Source: Clitoria ternatea | Lineage: Eukaryota > Streptophyta > Magnoliopsida > Fabales > Fabaceae | NCBI GenBank assembly: GCA_037962975.1 | Contig: CM075675.1 | Location: forward strand, 44,934,501-44,998,500 | DNA: 64,000 nt | Direction of reading: 5' to 3' | Shown here: piece after piece, positions 24,065 to 35,128 of the stretch | How positions within the stretch are numbered: position 1 is the stretch's first letter | Layout: each line of letters starts with the position of its first letter | Program-made: the position numbers and the translations under genes | Notes under the pieces: generated by a model | The model's input: only the letters and a program-made list of their open reading frames with translations | Database searches by the model: none | What the model was told of the DNA's origin: nothing

Positions 24065-26214
24065 CTACGGTGCGCGATGACGGTGGAGTAACCATGGTTC
24101 TGATCACGTGATTAAGACCGCTTACAGATTTGTAAAACCTGATTTCGTATAAAAATCAGAGCTCTCATTATCAGAAATCCTAGACTCATAATCTATTCTG
24201 AAACACCACTCTCGTTTTTGTCTTCCCCTCTTGTCCTGGTCCTAGCACCCCAGGCCTTTGACTCCTCATAGAGATCCTACCCCCTATCCTGATGGCCTTC
24301 CCCTAGTCCTCATTTTTTGGACTCATCAGAGGGGTAAACACAACGCAAAAAACAAAAGCAAAGTAAAAGTTAAGGGTAAGGGTTCACTACCTAAAAACTG
24401 TGGTATAATCTTAAGGTTCACGAACAAGTGAGTTTCTCTGAAGACCTTTAAGGCATAGAAGAGCTAAGCAAGATGTCTGGTGTAAGTTTAACTCTCTAAA
24501 TCACAAGGGTTTTCTCTTTGGATCTTAGCAGAGTCTCGGTATACAAAAGCAATAAGTGCCTAGCAACCTTTCCAGAACCACCTCTTATAGACATGGCTAG
24601 GGGCAAGCAACACAGTGATGATTGTCACACCTTCTGTTACACCTTAATAAATTATAGAAAAATTCGTAAATTTTTTTTAAAAGATATGATTGTTAAAAAG
24701 AAACTATCGAAATAAATTACATACATTATTTCTGAAATACCTCATAAATATTATTAAAACTTTATAAAGTAATTGTACATTCATCCGAAGAAAATAAACA
24801 TTAAACATTATAAGAAAGAGAGGAAACTCCAAGGCCCAGAAGCAGTTACTTATTAACATTATTTATTCATTGGACCACGATATTCATACCGAGCTCCCTT
24901 TCTAGAATGTGCTATATTTACTGTCGAGATTCTTCGATCCTTCCCTCTGAACCATCAATTTAGAATATATGAAACAAAAACACAGAGAAAAGAGTGAGAA
25001 ACAGAATATAATATTCTCGAATAAGACATAAGCAACAAAGGGTTTTCACAAACTAATATATAATAATATCAATCACAATCACAATCACATACACAATCAA
25101 TTATGAATGCATGAATGTTATGCAATATCTTCATCATAACTTACCTATATATGTGGGCCCTTAAATTTTAATTTGTACTGGGCCAACTAGGAGTTTACAC
25201 TGTTCCATAAGTCTGGATAATAATAATATGAACAACTCAACTGACATGGAAACACTTAGAGACTAGTCAGATTGAGAAAGTTTTTATTGTGAAAGTACCC
25301 GACACTAGGGAGCTACCCCAGGTCCCCTGAAGCACCCTTTCACACTCTTTCATCCCAAGGCTCGAAATTAAGCCTCCTCTATTGTATCCTCGGTTTCTAT
25401 AATCCGTCCCCAGACAATATTATTTAATTTCACTTTAATGATTCATGATGCATGAACTACTCGCGTATTTAGTTGGTTAAGGCTTTTAGAAACTCTATTA
25501 TTAAATACCTTAAAGGTTTACAACATCATTCAATAAACTGTACATTTTCTCAATTCTCTGAATTTTTGTCCCACAGAAATAAATTTGGTACAGTTTTTTA
25601 ATTCTCACCAAAATTGAGTTTTCAAGCCTTAAATATCTCAATACTTATCATAGAAAACTTTACATATATTTTTTAAAAAAATTGAATCTTAACAATATCG
25701 AATTTAGAAATCTCAATTATTTCTAAATATCTTTAGTTATTAGGTTGAAACAAAATAATTTACTTTTAAAAATTTTATTTTACTTAAAGATAATAATTCT
25801 TAATTTAAAAAAATACTTAAAATTATAAAATTTTTCTTTAATTCAAGAATTAATTAATTTTCATAAAATGACTTATTTTGAAATAAATACTAGATTTTTA
25901 AAGATTAAAAGTAAAATCAATGAAAATAATTTCTAAGAAGAAATAAATGACTAAAAAAATAAAATAATACTTTTTCTTATAATTTAAGGAGTAAGGTAAG
26001 AAAATTCTTACTGAGTTTTAGTTTTCCGTCATGTTTGCTATATGCTCAAACTCCACATCACAAGATCATCCATCACAATTAACAATCATAAATAATTAAC
26101 AATCACAAAAAAATCAATCAAAATCAAGTCAATAAAACATCATTTATAAATATTATAATTCAAAGTCTAATGGTTATTAATATAGTCAATTTGAGTCCTT
26201 TTTGTCAATTCCTC

Positions 26215-26355
26215 GCATAGGTCTATGTAAGCCTATATAATTCAGTCCTTGCATAGATATAGTTCAGTCCATATAGGTCATAGTGGTCTAAGTCCTTGCA
26301 TAGGTATAGTCCAGTTCATATAGGTTATAAAAGTACAGGTCCTTGCATAGGTATG
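26215..26355. repeat. Tandem repeat (CCTTGCATAGGTATAGT unit) in the long LTR
   Basis: Four imperfect copies of about 42-50 bases built on GTCCTTGCATAGGTATAG and CAT/GTATAGGT. They lie in the downstream part of the minus-strand LTR. Confidence 0.75.
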
Positions 26356-26639
26356 TTAGAGTTAGTTACATCAGATATTTAATTTAAAATTTATTATAAA
26401 TTTTAAGTTAAAGAGTTAATATTTTAAAATAATAATATTATTAAATTTAAAAGGAGTAGGGGACTCCTCCCATTATTCTTACGTCTTTTCATATTATATT
26501 CTTATCTCACTCCCCCTTACCTTAAATTGTTACCAAAAGAGAGTTTGCTCTGCGCCTCTGATTTCTAGAAATATTAATACCAATCTTATTTCAGTATAGG
26601 CATAAGATAAAAATTAAGATTACTACTTAAAGCAAAAAT

Positions 26640-26815
26640 GGTAAATTTTGAATAGTGAATAGTGAATAGTAACAGTAAATAGTAAAATGTGAATAGCAAT
26701 GGTAAATAATAAATCGTGAATAGTAACAGTAAATAGTAAAACATGAATAGTAAAGGTAAATAGTAACAGTAAATAGTAATTTACTATTTAAATAGTAATT
26801 TACTATTCAGAATAG
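26640..26815. repeat. GTGAATAGTAACAGTAAATA array in the long LTR
   Basis: Many degenerate copies of a 7-13 base word family (GTGAATA, GTAACA, GTAAATA) in direct order, with TTTACTAT inversions at the end (26790-26806). It lies on the transcribed side of the LTR TATA box at 27041-27050. Confidence 0.8.
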
Positions 26816-27967
26816 TAACTTAAAATAATATTATTTTCAGTATAATAATAGATTTCTAAAAACAATATGAAAATAACTCTAAAAAAATATAAGAGAGACG
26901 TATTCTTACCTTAGAATTTTAGCAGAACCTTCTTCCAAAAAAATTTATTTTTCTCTCTTACTTCCACCATTATCTCACTAGCACTACTATATTAAGAAAA
27001 CTTAATCTGAAATTGTGAATTCTAAAGAAGAATTCCTTCGGTATTTATAGGAAGGAAAATTACTATGCATTTCATTATTTTAATATAAACGTACTGTGTA
27101 TTTTCTGAAATTTAAATCCTAGTTACTGTGCATCTTTTGAAAATTTCATACATGCACAGTGTTTTGCATAGTAAATGTTAGCTGAATTGTTAAGCCAAAT
27201 AGTAACCTTTCACTCGGTATGTTTTAAATATTCAAAATGAGTCCTTTTTGAAATTTAGCGATATTATATCAATCCTCACTAATTTTATAATAAGTAATAT
27301 AAAGTTTAAATTTTAAAAATCTAAAATTTTCTGTTAATTAAAATTTATTGATACGTTCCCAATTTTTTAACGATTGGAAAAATCAAGATTTTTTTCAAAC
27401 AGATAATTTTTAGATAAGTCTACTTGAAATGGATTTTAGAAAATTTTCTTATAATTTAAATTCACTTTCTTATAAATATTTTTAATTTTAAGTCGCTTTA
27501 TATGAATTTAAAATTATTTAAAATATATTATTTTATTAAAATAATTCAAAATTTTCAAAAAATCATAAATAATACGTAGATTAAAATGTTCTAAAGAATC
27601 ATAATTTAATTCCTTTAAAATTTTAATATAAAAATAAAAATAGGGGTGTTACAACGATTTGGATTCAAATTTCTTGGGCTGAATCGTTTCAATTTCCAAG
27701 TCCCATTATCCAATAGTAACCGCTAAAGTTATGATTAAAGTGTAACCGTCATGCATGATTAAAGTAATTATTGCATGATTTGTGCAACCCTCGATATGCG
27801 TAACGCTACATTTTTGAAAATGAAATAAATGCACAACACTTACGAAGATGTATAGAAGCAAATGAAATTTTTTTTCTAAGTTAAACCCACGCCTATAACA
27901 GGTTCTCAATGAAGGATATAGCTTATTCGAGCAACCAGTATAGTCCCTCAAACAAGCTAAGGGCAAA

Positions 27968-28587
27968 TGATTCGGTCTCGATATCAGTCTATAGGCAAAA
28001 AGGTCGTCGCTGAAAGCATTAAAGCTTAATACTGGCTCCCAACATCGCGTATGAGACTCATGACATGATCCCAGTGTGAGTTATTCTCTCAACACTGGAT
28101 AGTCAAAGTTAACTTATACAATCACATGTTGAGGGAGTAACCTACAAAATGACTAATGGAAAGGAGTAATTGGTAGGTTAGGTCACTATTACGTGTCAGC
28201 CTTTTTGCAAATGATTAGAATCACGCTGACACTTTGTACAGTAAGCTCACCTACTTAAAATGACTCTTTTGCTACCTCCAAGTATAAATACTCACACATC
28301 AACAATGAAAGGCACATTTTTAGATACCTGAACTTATGCTTAAGCTCAGATATTCTCCTTGAATATTCATTGACTTAAGGATCGGAGTGTCCTTACAAGT
28401 TACACTCCCTTTCGCCCCACAACGCTTAAGGCTAGTGATTTGGTACGATGAATCACTCCAAGACCTTTATTTCCCCATTAGAATATAGGTTACAATACGA
28501 GATCCCCACTAGACCGGTGTAAAATTTGAGCGAATAACATATTTTGAGGATTAGGCCGGCCCTTGCACCTTGGCCACAAGCAATTCA
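27968..28587 (+). repeat. Diverged X-family LTR
   Basis: Starts TGATTCGGTCTCGATATCAG, parallel to the TGATCCGGTCTAAATACCGG start of the solo LTR at 4799. It has a TATA box (TATAAATA, 28283-28290) and the family landmark GACTTAAGGATCGGAGTGTCC at about 28372. Near its end it shares CACTAGACCGGTGTA with CACTGTACCGGTGTA of the other copy. The right boundary is uncertain, and no clean target duplication was found. Confidence 0.55.
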
Positions 28588-28699
28588 ATAAGTTTTGAAT
28601 AATTTTTTTGCTTATATTAGACACCGAAAGGAGTACCAGAGCTAGAGGGAGTATGTAGTAATAATAATTAGTGCACTAGAGACAAGCAAAAGATTCTTA

Positions 28700-28943
28700 C
28701 GTGGCGTTTAGTTTGTTTTTATTTCCTATTTTTAGTTTTAATTATATAATCGTCATATTGTTTCCTATTTTTAAATTTTTTTACAGGAAATAATGAAAAT
28801 ATTTTTTCTATTTCCTATTTTTATTTTCTATTTTCATTTTTTCTTATACAATTTTTTAAAAAATAAGAAATAAGATAACAATTTTATAGTTAAAATTAAA
28901 AAATAAAATAAAAAATAGAAACAGAAACCAAATATACCTTTAA
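28700..28943. mobile_element. AT-rich MITE-like inverted repeat
   Basis: The left end GGCGTTTAGTTTGTTTTTAT pairs with the right end ATAGAAACAGAAACCAAATA followed by TACC, and the interior is a long imperfect AT palindrome. The GGyGTTTrGTTT terminal word is like those of the Harbinger-type MITEs in this window, but the match is loose. No coding. Confidence 0.45.
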
Positions 28944-29206
28944 TTTTTTATAAAAAATGAATAACGTTAGTATTAGTTATTACTCGATCCAACCCTTAAT
29001 CCAACTTGAGAATGTTACACTATTACTGGTTCTTCTCTTTGCTCAAGCATTTTAGCTATTTAATGGTCGGCATAAAGTAGATCTTGAATAAGGAAATATG
29101 ATCAGAAACTTGGGTGCATTTTATGATGAACCAAGCACCTAGTGGTCCATTCATGGTAAAAGATTCTATTGGCTTTTTACAACAGACATATTATATTAGT
29201 TCTGTA

Positions 29207-29490
29207 AAAAATAGATATAAAAAAGGTGGTGGTGGAAATTTTATAATTATATACTCATTTTTTGCACCAGTTGTTCAAGGGAACCGGTGTAAAAATGCTA
29301 TTTTATATCGGGTGTAGAAAAAACAATCTCAAAGAGAACAGGTGGCAACCTTGTAAATATTTACACATTTTTACACCAGTTTTGTAGTGGAACCGGTGTA
29401 AAAAATAATTTTGCAACGGATATAAATTTTTCTCGGTGTAAAAAGTAATTTTTTACACCGATTACAAAATTTTTTACACCTATTGTATCT
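29207..29490. repeat. Clustered ACCGGTGTAAAAA motifs in both orientations
   Basis: Direct copies at about 29283-29296, 29391-29403 and 29433-29444 and inverted copies (TTTTTACACC) at about 29368, 29450 and 29469. This looks like the subterminal repeats of a CACTA-type DNA transposon, but no CACTA terminus or transposase is visible. The rest of 28944-30480 is AT-rich with nothing recognised. Confidence 0.4.
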
Positions 29491-30480
29491 ACACCACATA
29501 AAAAACCAATGTAGAATGTAAAAAAGGTCCACTATAAAAAGTATGTAAAAAGTATATTCCAAAATATGTTGGACCAAAGGTGATCCAAAGCATCTTTTGG
29601 TCCACCATAAAATGACCAAAAACTTGCGCCATTGTGGAATAGGGAAAGAAATAATAAAAGTTACATGATAGGTTCTAATAAATATTTTGTCCAAAAAATT
29701 TATGATTTTTTCTCTCTCTTAAAACTATAGTCGTTTTAATTTTTCTTAAACAAATTTAGAAATTATTAAATGTGTAGTTATTTAAATTAACATAAACTAA
29801 AATATTCTAATTTAATTTAATTATTATAGTAGTAATAAATAATGTCTTAAATTCTTAAGTTTTATTCATTGGTTAAATAAAAGGTGATAGTAGAAAGACA
29901 CATTAATTACAAGAGGATACATTTGAAAAATATAAATTGATTACACCTTGAACTCGTAAAATGACAAAAAAAGCTAAAGAAATAGTTTTGAGATGAAAAG
30001 AGTATAAACTTATACTATTTTGGGTAACTTATACAGTGTTTGAAGTCGTTTAATGAAATATGACTATTTGATAAAATAAACCGAAATGATCTTAAATGAT
30101 TTTAAAAATATAAAATATTATTATAATGTAAAAAGTCAATTGTTATCTCCAAAAATTTATAAGAAAGATAAAAATAGTAACTAAATAGTTAATAAAGAAC
30201 TTATATTTTAAGTAGTTTTTCAAAATTTATAATTTTTTTAAACTATAAAATTCTCTTATTTTTTGTTTTTCAAATAGTTTTAGCAACTTTTAAAAATGCA
30301 TAAAACTCTAAAAAACTATAAACTACCTCAACCAAATAAATATAAATGAAAACACAAGATCACATCAAAATGTTTGTGACGGGTGATTCTAAGGTGGACT
30401 TTGTGAATTTAGAAGTATGATACATCCATCTTAAGTAACCTGCTATAACAGGTTAGACCATATTTTTATATTTACAGAAT

Positions 30481-30704
30481 GTGCCCATATTTTTATTATA
30501 TTATAACATATACACATATCCCCTTAACCACCATGCCCGTACAGTGGCTTGTTCTTCTTTGGCTCCGGCTACACCTCAAATAACCTTCTCTCAGCTTTCT
30601 CGCCTAGAAACCAAGCTCTTGAAACGCGACCTCGACCCGAATTCAAACGCTTCCTTCTCGAACCTCACAACCTCAGGTCCCTCCAGACCCTCCTCATGTC
30701 CTAC
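30481..30704 (+). pseudogene. Coding-like remnant left of element D
   Basis: From about 30540 to the insertion point the DNA is less AT-rich and open in two plus-strand frames, one reading PQITFSQLSRLETKLLKRDL, another EPHNLRSLQTLLMSYILP. I do not recognise either with confidence. The five bases CCTAC at 30700-30704 recur after element D, so this sequence was once continuous with the LRR remnant at 35484. Confidence 0.35.
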
Positions 30705-30759
30705 TATTAGAAAATTATACAAATTTCTAGAATATTATACAAGTTTCTAGAATATTATA

Positions 30760-30777
30760 GAACCTTCTAGAATCTTC
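30760..30777 (+). promoter_or_regulatory. Perfect four-unit heat-shock element in D 5' LTR
   Basis: Reads GAACCTTCTAGAATCTTC, that is GAA-nn-TTC-nn-GAA-nn-TTC without a mismatch, the consensus binding site for heat-shock transcription factor trimers. Flanking TTCTAGAA copies lie at about 30725 and 30745, and a second partial site CTCTAGAACATTCTAGAG at 30854-30871. The TATA box is about 120 bases downstream. The identical site is at 35178-35195 in the 3' LTR. Heat response itself is inferred. Confidence 0.85.
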
Positions 30778-30895
30778 TACAAGGTTACTAGGAAACATCT
30801 AGGAAAATCTATTTATATCATTTACTTTTCTATGATATTCTAGACAAGACTATCTCTAGAACATTCTAGAGAATATTATAGTGATGGAGGATGCC

Positions 30896-30903
30896 TATAA
30901 ATA
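30896..30903 (+). promoter_or_regulatory. TATA box of D 5' LTR
   Basis: TATAAATA inside the hairpin-like GCCTATAAATAGGC. The equivalent position in the 3' LTR is 35314-35321. Confidence 0.8.
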
Positions 30904-31060
30904 GGCATGTTATCTCCTTATGTATGAATGAAGAAGTAATCAAGTTATCAATTCTTCATCCTTTGAGTGACTTATCCAAACTTCTTCAACTACCATTTTT
31001 AACTATCCAACTAATATACTTCAACAACCTTACCCACCACTAACAATCAAATCACCATCA

Positions 31061-31073
31061 GTGGCATTAGAGC
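31061..31073 (+). other. Primer-binding site of element D
   Basis: GTGGCATTAGAGC follows the 5' LTR directly and matches the initiator tRNA-Met complement TGGTATCAGAGC at ten of twelve bases. Confidence 0.7.
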
Positions 31074-31157
31074 TACGTTCGATCATTTATTGGGCGTAGA
31101 AACATTACCATACTATCCTTAAACAACAATCAACCACTATCAACATCTTTTTAACTA

Positions 31158-33914
31158 ATGGCTAATGCTACTCAACTATCATCCCTTCCCGTTCCTATTT
31201 TCAATGGTGAAAATTATGATTTTTGGAGCACGAAAATGAAGACATACTTCACCTTCCAAGATTTATGGGAAATTGTAGAAGAAGGATTCACTGCTCCAAT
31301 AGATGTTTCATCTCTTACTGCAGCTCAACGAAAAGAACTAAAGGAGAATAAGCAAAAAGATTCGAAGGCCTTATTTACTCTACAACAAGCTGTGACTGAT
31401 ACTATCTTTCCAAGAATAATGGGTGCTACCACAGCAAAAGAAGCATGGACTACGTTACAGGAGGAGTTTGAAGGAAGTGAAAAGGTACGTGTCGTAAAAC
31501 TTCAAACTCTACGGCGAAAGTTTGAATTATTGAAAATGAAAGAGTCTGAAACCATAAAGGATTACTATTCCAAGATAAAAGAAATAGTAAATCAAATGAG
31601 AGCTTATGGGGAAAATATTTCTGACAAGAAAATTGTTGAAAAATTACTTATCACTGTTCCACGAAAATATGATCCAATTGTGACAACTATTGAGCAAACA
31701 AAGGATCTATCTACTCTATCAGTAACAGAGTTGGTAGGATCCCTTGAAGCTTATGAGCAAAGGTTGAAAAGGCACGATGAAGACTCAGTTGAAAATGCCT
31801 TTCAATCAAAGCTCAAACTACAGTCTCAGCATAAAGGGAATGAAGAAAAAAAGAATAATGGAGAAACTTCTAGAAATAAAAGGAATTCTAGAAATTTCTC
31901 TAGGAACAATCAAAATAAATATCCTCCATGCAGCATTTGTAAGAGAACAAATCATGTTGAAGAAGGTTGTTGGTATCGTGGAAAGCCACAATGTCAACAT
32001 TGCCAGAAATTTGGACATATAGAAAGGCATTGTCGCAACAAAAACAAGCATCAAGCAAATTTCGCTGAAGAATATGGTCGAGACGAACATCTTTTCTATG
32101 CTACTCAAGATTCCAACAACAATTCAAGTGGAAACTGGTACTTGGACAGTGGCTGTAGCAATCATATGGCCAAAGATCTAAGCATCTTCAAAGATATCGA
32201 CAAATCCATCAAAGTGAAAGTTCGAATGGGGAACGGTACTATCGTTGAATCAGAAGGGAAAGGAACTGTTATGGTAGAAACAAAGAAAGGTACGAAACTT
32301 ATTTCTGACGTCCTATTAGTCCCTAACCTCAAAGAAAATCTCTTGAGTATTGGTCAAATGATGGAGAAAGGTTATTCTCTCCATTTCCAAGGGGACACAT
32401 GCAAAATATATGATAGTAAACAGATAGAAATTGGCCAAGTGAAGATGGAGAAAAGTAACAGAAGTTTCCCAATAAGCTTCAAGCAAGGCATTAACATTGC
32501 CATGAAAGTAGAAGTTGATACCTCCAAGCTTTGGCATCGAAGGTTTGGCCACTTTAATATTCATGCCTTAAAGCTTTTATACCAGAAGAATATGATGAAA
32601 GATCTTCCAAGACTTGAAGAAAATAATGAAGCTTGTAAAGGATGTTTGCTTGGTAAGCAACATCGACAACCATTTTCATCTGGGAAAGCTTGGAGAGCAA
32701 AAGACTTATTGGAGCTGATTCACACAGATATTTGTGGACCAATGCGAACACCGTCACTTCACAACAACAGGTACTTTATCCTTTTCATTGATGACTTCTC
32801 TAGAATGACTTGGGTCTATTTCATCAAAGCCAAATCAGAAGTATTTGGAATATTCAAAAAGTTCAAGGCCCTTGTCGAGAAACAAAGTGGAAAAGAGATC
32901 AAAATATTAAGGAGTGACCGAGGTAAAGAGTACACCTCACATGAATTTGATAAATTCTGTGAGGATGAAGGCATTAAGCGCCAGCTTACTGTCACCTATA
33001 CTCCACAACAAAATGGAGTATCTGAAAGGAAAAATTGCACGGTAATGGAGATGGCGAGAGCAATGTTAAAGGAGAAAGAATTACCAAACACGTTCTGGGC
33101 TGAAGCAGTTTATACTGCAGCATACATACTTAACAGATGTCCAACGAAGGCTGTCCAAGATAAAACACCAATTGAAGCTTGGAGCGACCAGAAACCATCA
33201 GCAAAACACTTAAGAGTTTTTGGATCTGTATGCTACATACATGTTCCAGAAGAAAAGAGACACAAACTAGAAGACAAAACTGTACGAGGTATTTTCTTGG
33301 GGTATAGCACACAATCAAAAGGATATCGAGTCTATAACTTGGAAACCAAAAAGCTCACTATTAGTCGAGATGTGGAGGTTGATGAAAATGCTGCTTGGAA
33401 TTGGAAAGATGAAAAGGTAGAGAAAAACATTTCCATACCAATGCAGCAACCTCAAGAAATTGAAGAAGATTCAAGTGAGAGCTCTTCACAGCTACAACAC
33501 CAAATTTCCTCACCAGAGTCTACTCCGAGACGAGTTAGATCCTTGGTCGATATCTACGAAACCTGCAACCTGGCTATAACTGAACCAGAAAGCTTTGAAG
33601 CAGCATCAAAACAAGATGTATGGGTGAAAGCAATGGAAGAAGAGATCAAGATGATTGAGAAAAATAATACATGGGAGTTAGCAGATTGTCCTTCAGATAA
33701 AGATATCATTGGGGTGAAATGGATCTATAAGACGAAGCTTAATCCCGATGGCACCATACAAAAGTACAAGGCAAGACTAGTAGCTAAAGGATACTCACAA
33801 CAATATGGAGTTGACTACAACGAGACATTTGCTCCAGTAGCCCGTCTGGATACAATAAGAACTCTAATTGCTCTTGCTGCGCAAAAGGATGGAGCATTTA
33901 TCAATTGGATGTAA
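31158..33914 (+). CDS. Element D gag-protease-integrase-RT (first part of polyprotein)
   Basis: A 918-residue open frame. The gag region opens with FNGENYDFWSTKMKTYF. Two CCHC knuckles follow (31929-31970 CSICKRTNHVEEGC and 31992-32033 CQHCQKFGHIERHC). The aspartic protease site is WYLDSG. Integrase shows an HHCC-type zinc motif (LWHRRFGHFN, CKGCLLGK) and core residues in IHTDICGP and LRSDRGKEY, with TPQQNGVSERKN marking the C-terminal end of the core. The reverse transcriptase begins IGVKWIYKTKL and KARLVAKGYSQ, then the frame runs out at NWM. The downstream frame 33905-35128 continues the domain, so one single-base indel near 33885 splits what was one polyprotein. The ATG 97 bases after the LTR is the natural start. 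Confidence 0.92.
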   Translation: MANATQLSSLPVPIFNGENYDFWSTKMKTYFTFQDLWEIVEEGFTAPIDVSSLTAAQRKELKENKQKDSKALFTLQQAVTDTIFPRIMGATTAKEAWTTLQEEFEGSEKVRVVKLQTLRRKFELLKMKESETIKDYYSKIKEIVNQMRAYGENISDKKIVEKLLITVPRKYDPIVTTIEQTKDLSTLSVTELVGSLEAYEQRLKRHDEDSVENAFQSKLKLQSQHKGNEEKKNNGETSRNKRNSRNFSRNNQNKYPPCSICKRTNHVEEGCWYRGKPQCQHCQKFGHIERHCRNKNKHQANFAEEYGRDEHLFYATQDSNNNSSGNWYLDSGCSNHMAKDLSIFKDIDKSIKVKVRMGNGTIVESEGKGTVMVETKKGTKLISDVLLVPNLKENLLSIGQMMEKGYSLHFQGDTCKIYDSKQIEIGQVKMEKSNRSFPISFKQGINIAMKVEVDTSKLWHRRFGHFNIHALKLLYQKNMMKDLPRLEENNEACKGCLLGKQHRQPFSSGKAWRAKDLLELIHTDICGPMRTPSLHNNRYFILFIDDFSRMTWVYFIKAKSEVFGIFKKFKALVEKQSGKEIKILRSDRGKEYTSHEFDKFCEDEGIKRQLTVTYTPQQNGVSERKNCTVMEMARAMLKEKELPNTFWAEAVYTAAYILNRCPTKAVQDKTPIEAWSDQKPSAKHLRVFGSVCYIHVPEEKRHKLEDKTVRGIFLGYSTQSKGYRVYNLETKKLTISRDVEVDENAAWNWKDEKVEKNISIPMQQPQEIEEDSSESSSQLQHQISSPESTPRRVRSLVDIYETCNLAITEPESFEAASKQDVWVKAMEEEIKMIEKNNTWELADCPSDKDIIGVKWIYKTKLNPDGTIQKYKARLVAKGYSQQYGVDYNETFAPVARLDTIRTLIALAAQKDGAFINWM

Positions 33915-35128
33915 AATCTGCCTTTCTTAATGGCGATCTTCAAGAAGAGATTTATGTAGAGCAACCACAAGGTTTCGTTAGTAAAGGTAATGAAGGCAAA
34001 GTACTAAGATTGAAGAAGGCACTATATGGATTGAAACAAGCTCCACGAGCATGGTACAGCAAAATTGATCAATACTTCACGGATCATGGATTCAGGAGGA
34101 GCAAAAGTGAGTCAACTTTATACACCAAGCTCCAAGGTCAGTATGATATACTCATAGTCTCCTTGTATGTAGATGATCTTATCTATACAGGGAACAATAT
34201 GAAGATGATAATCAAGTTCAAAGAAGATATGATGAAGACCTTTGACATGACCGACCTTGGCTTGATGAACTACTTCCTCGGCATAGAGGTAAAACAAAAG
34301 AAAGAAGGAATTTTTATCTTACAAAAGAAGTATGTCGCAGCACTACTCAATAAATTCAAGATGAATGGCTGCAAGACTGTTGGAACTCCACTAGTAACTA
34401 ATGAGAAATTGAAGAAAAATGATGGAGCACCAGAAGCTGATGCATCACATTATAGAAGCTTGATTGGGAGCTTACTATATCTCACAGCCACACGACCAGA
34501 CATAATGTATGCTGTAAGTCTTCTTTCAAGATTCATGCAAAGCCCAAGCCAAATTCATTTTGGAACAGCAAAAAGAATCCTAAGATATCTACAAGGCACA
34601 AAGGAGTATGGAATATGGTACCAAACTTCAGGGAACTCAAAACTACTTGGCTACACTGACAGTGACTGGGCAGGATCAATCGATGACATGAAAAGCACAT
34701 CTGGATATACCTTCTCACTAGGATCAGGAATAATCTCTTGGGCTTCAAAGAAGCAAGCTACAGTGGCTCAATCAACAGCAGAAGCAGAATATGTAGCAGC
34801 AGCCGAAACTACAAGTCAAGCAATATGGCTACGAAGAATACTTGAAGAAATGGGACAAAAACAAGAAGAGCCTACTACAATCTACTGCGATAACAAATCA
34901 GCTATAGCAATGGCAAAAAATCCAGTGCATCATAGCAGAACAAAACACATAGCAATCAAATATCACTTTATCAGGGAAGCAGAAGGAACTAAAGAAATCA
35001 AGCTTGAGTATTGCACAACTAAAGATCAAGTTGCAGACATCTTCACTAAAGCTTTGCCAAGACCCAAATTTGAAGAGTTGCGCTCAATGCTTGGAGTTAC
35101 AGAAATTTGCATAAAGGAGGAGTATTAG
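33905..35128 (+). CDS. Element D RT and RNase H (second part, after frameshift)
   Basis: A 407-residue frame that resumes the reverse transcriptase at DVKSAFLNGDLQEEIYVEQP and overlaps the end of the first frame. The catalytic YVDD box is intact (34166-34177), followed by FLGIEVKQKK and RYLQGT. RNase H has GYTDSDWAG, AEAEYVA, YCDNKSAIA and HIAIKYHFIRE, ending in VADIFTKALP. Its stop lies only just inside the 3' LTR. The apparent ATG is a methionine inside the domain, not a real start. If the frameshift is a sequencing error the element is fully coding. Confidence 0.9.
   Translation: MDVKSAFLNGDLQEEIYVEQPQGFVSKGNEGKVLRLKKALYGLKQAPRAWYSKIDQYFTDHGFRRSKSESTLYTKLQGQYDILIVSLYVDDLIYTGNNMKMIIKFKEDMMKTFDMTDLGLMNYFLGIEVKQKKEGIFILQKKYVAALLNKFKMNGCKTVGTPLVTNEKLKKNDGAPEADASHYRSLIGSLLYLTATRPDIMYAVSLLSRFMQSPSQIHFGTAKRILRYLQGTKEYGIWYQTSGNSKLLGYTDSDWAGSIDDMKSTSGYTFSLGSGIISWASKKQATVAQSTAEAEYVAAAETTSQAIWLRRILEEMGQKQEEPTTIYCDNKSAIAMAKNPVHHSRTKHIAIKYHFIREAEGTKEIKLEYCTTKDQVADIFTKALPRPKFEELRSMLGVTEICIKEEY
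35113..35122 (+). other. Polypurine tract of element D
   Basis: AAAGGAGGAG immediately before the 3' LTR, where plus-strand DNA synthesis is primed in LTR retrotransposons. Confidence 0.8.

Larger units (their letters stand above)
24623..27653 (-). repeat. Solo LTR of a Ty3-gypsy-type element (3.0 kb)
   Basis: On the minus strand the segment starts TGTAACACCCCTATTTT (27653) and ends AGGTGTGACA (24623). The flanks are ATGAT (24618-24622) and ACGAT (27654-27658), a five-base duplication with one mismatch. A minus-strand TATA box (CTATAAATAC, 27041-27050) confirms orientation. No gag or pol is present, so this is a solo LTR unless both internal and partner LTR lie elsewhere. It contains two repeat arrays, at 26215-26355 and 26640-26815. 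Confidence 0.7.
30705..31060 (+). repeat. 5' LTR of element D
   Basis: Starts TATTAG and ends CATCA, so the terminal dinucleotides are TA...CA instead of the usual TG...CA; the 3' copy has the same start. It carries many TTCTAGAA words upstream of a TATA box. Confidence 0.95.

Noticed and set aside
23858..24107. Open frames of almost pure leucine (plus) and isoleucine/valine (minus)
   Set aside because: They are read-through of the (ATT)n(ACT)n microsatellite, with no start context or homology.
31777..33318. Several shorter frames on both strands within element D
   Set aside because: They are out-of-frame readings of the 918-residue polyprotein.
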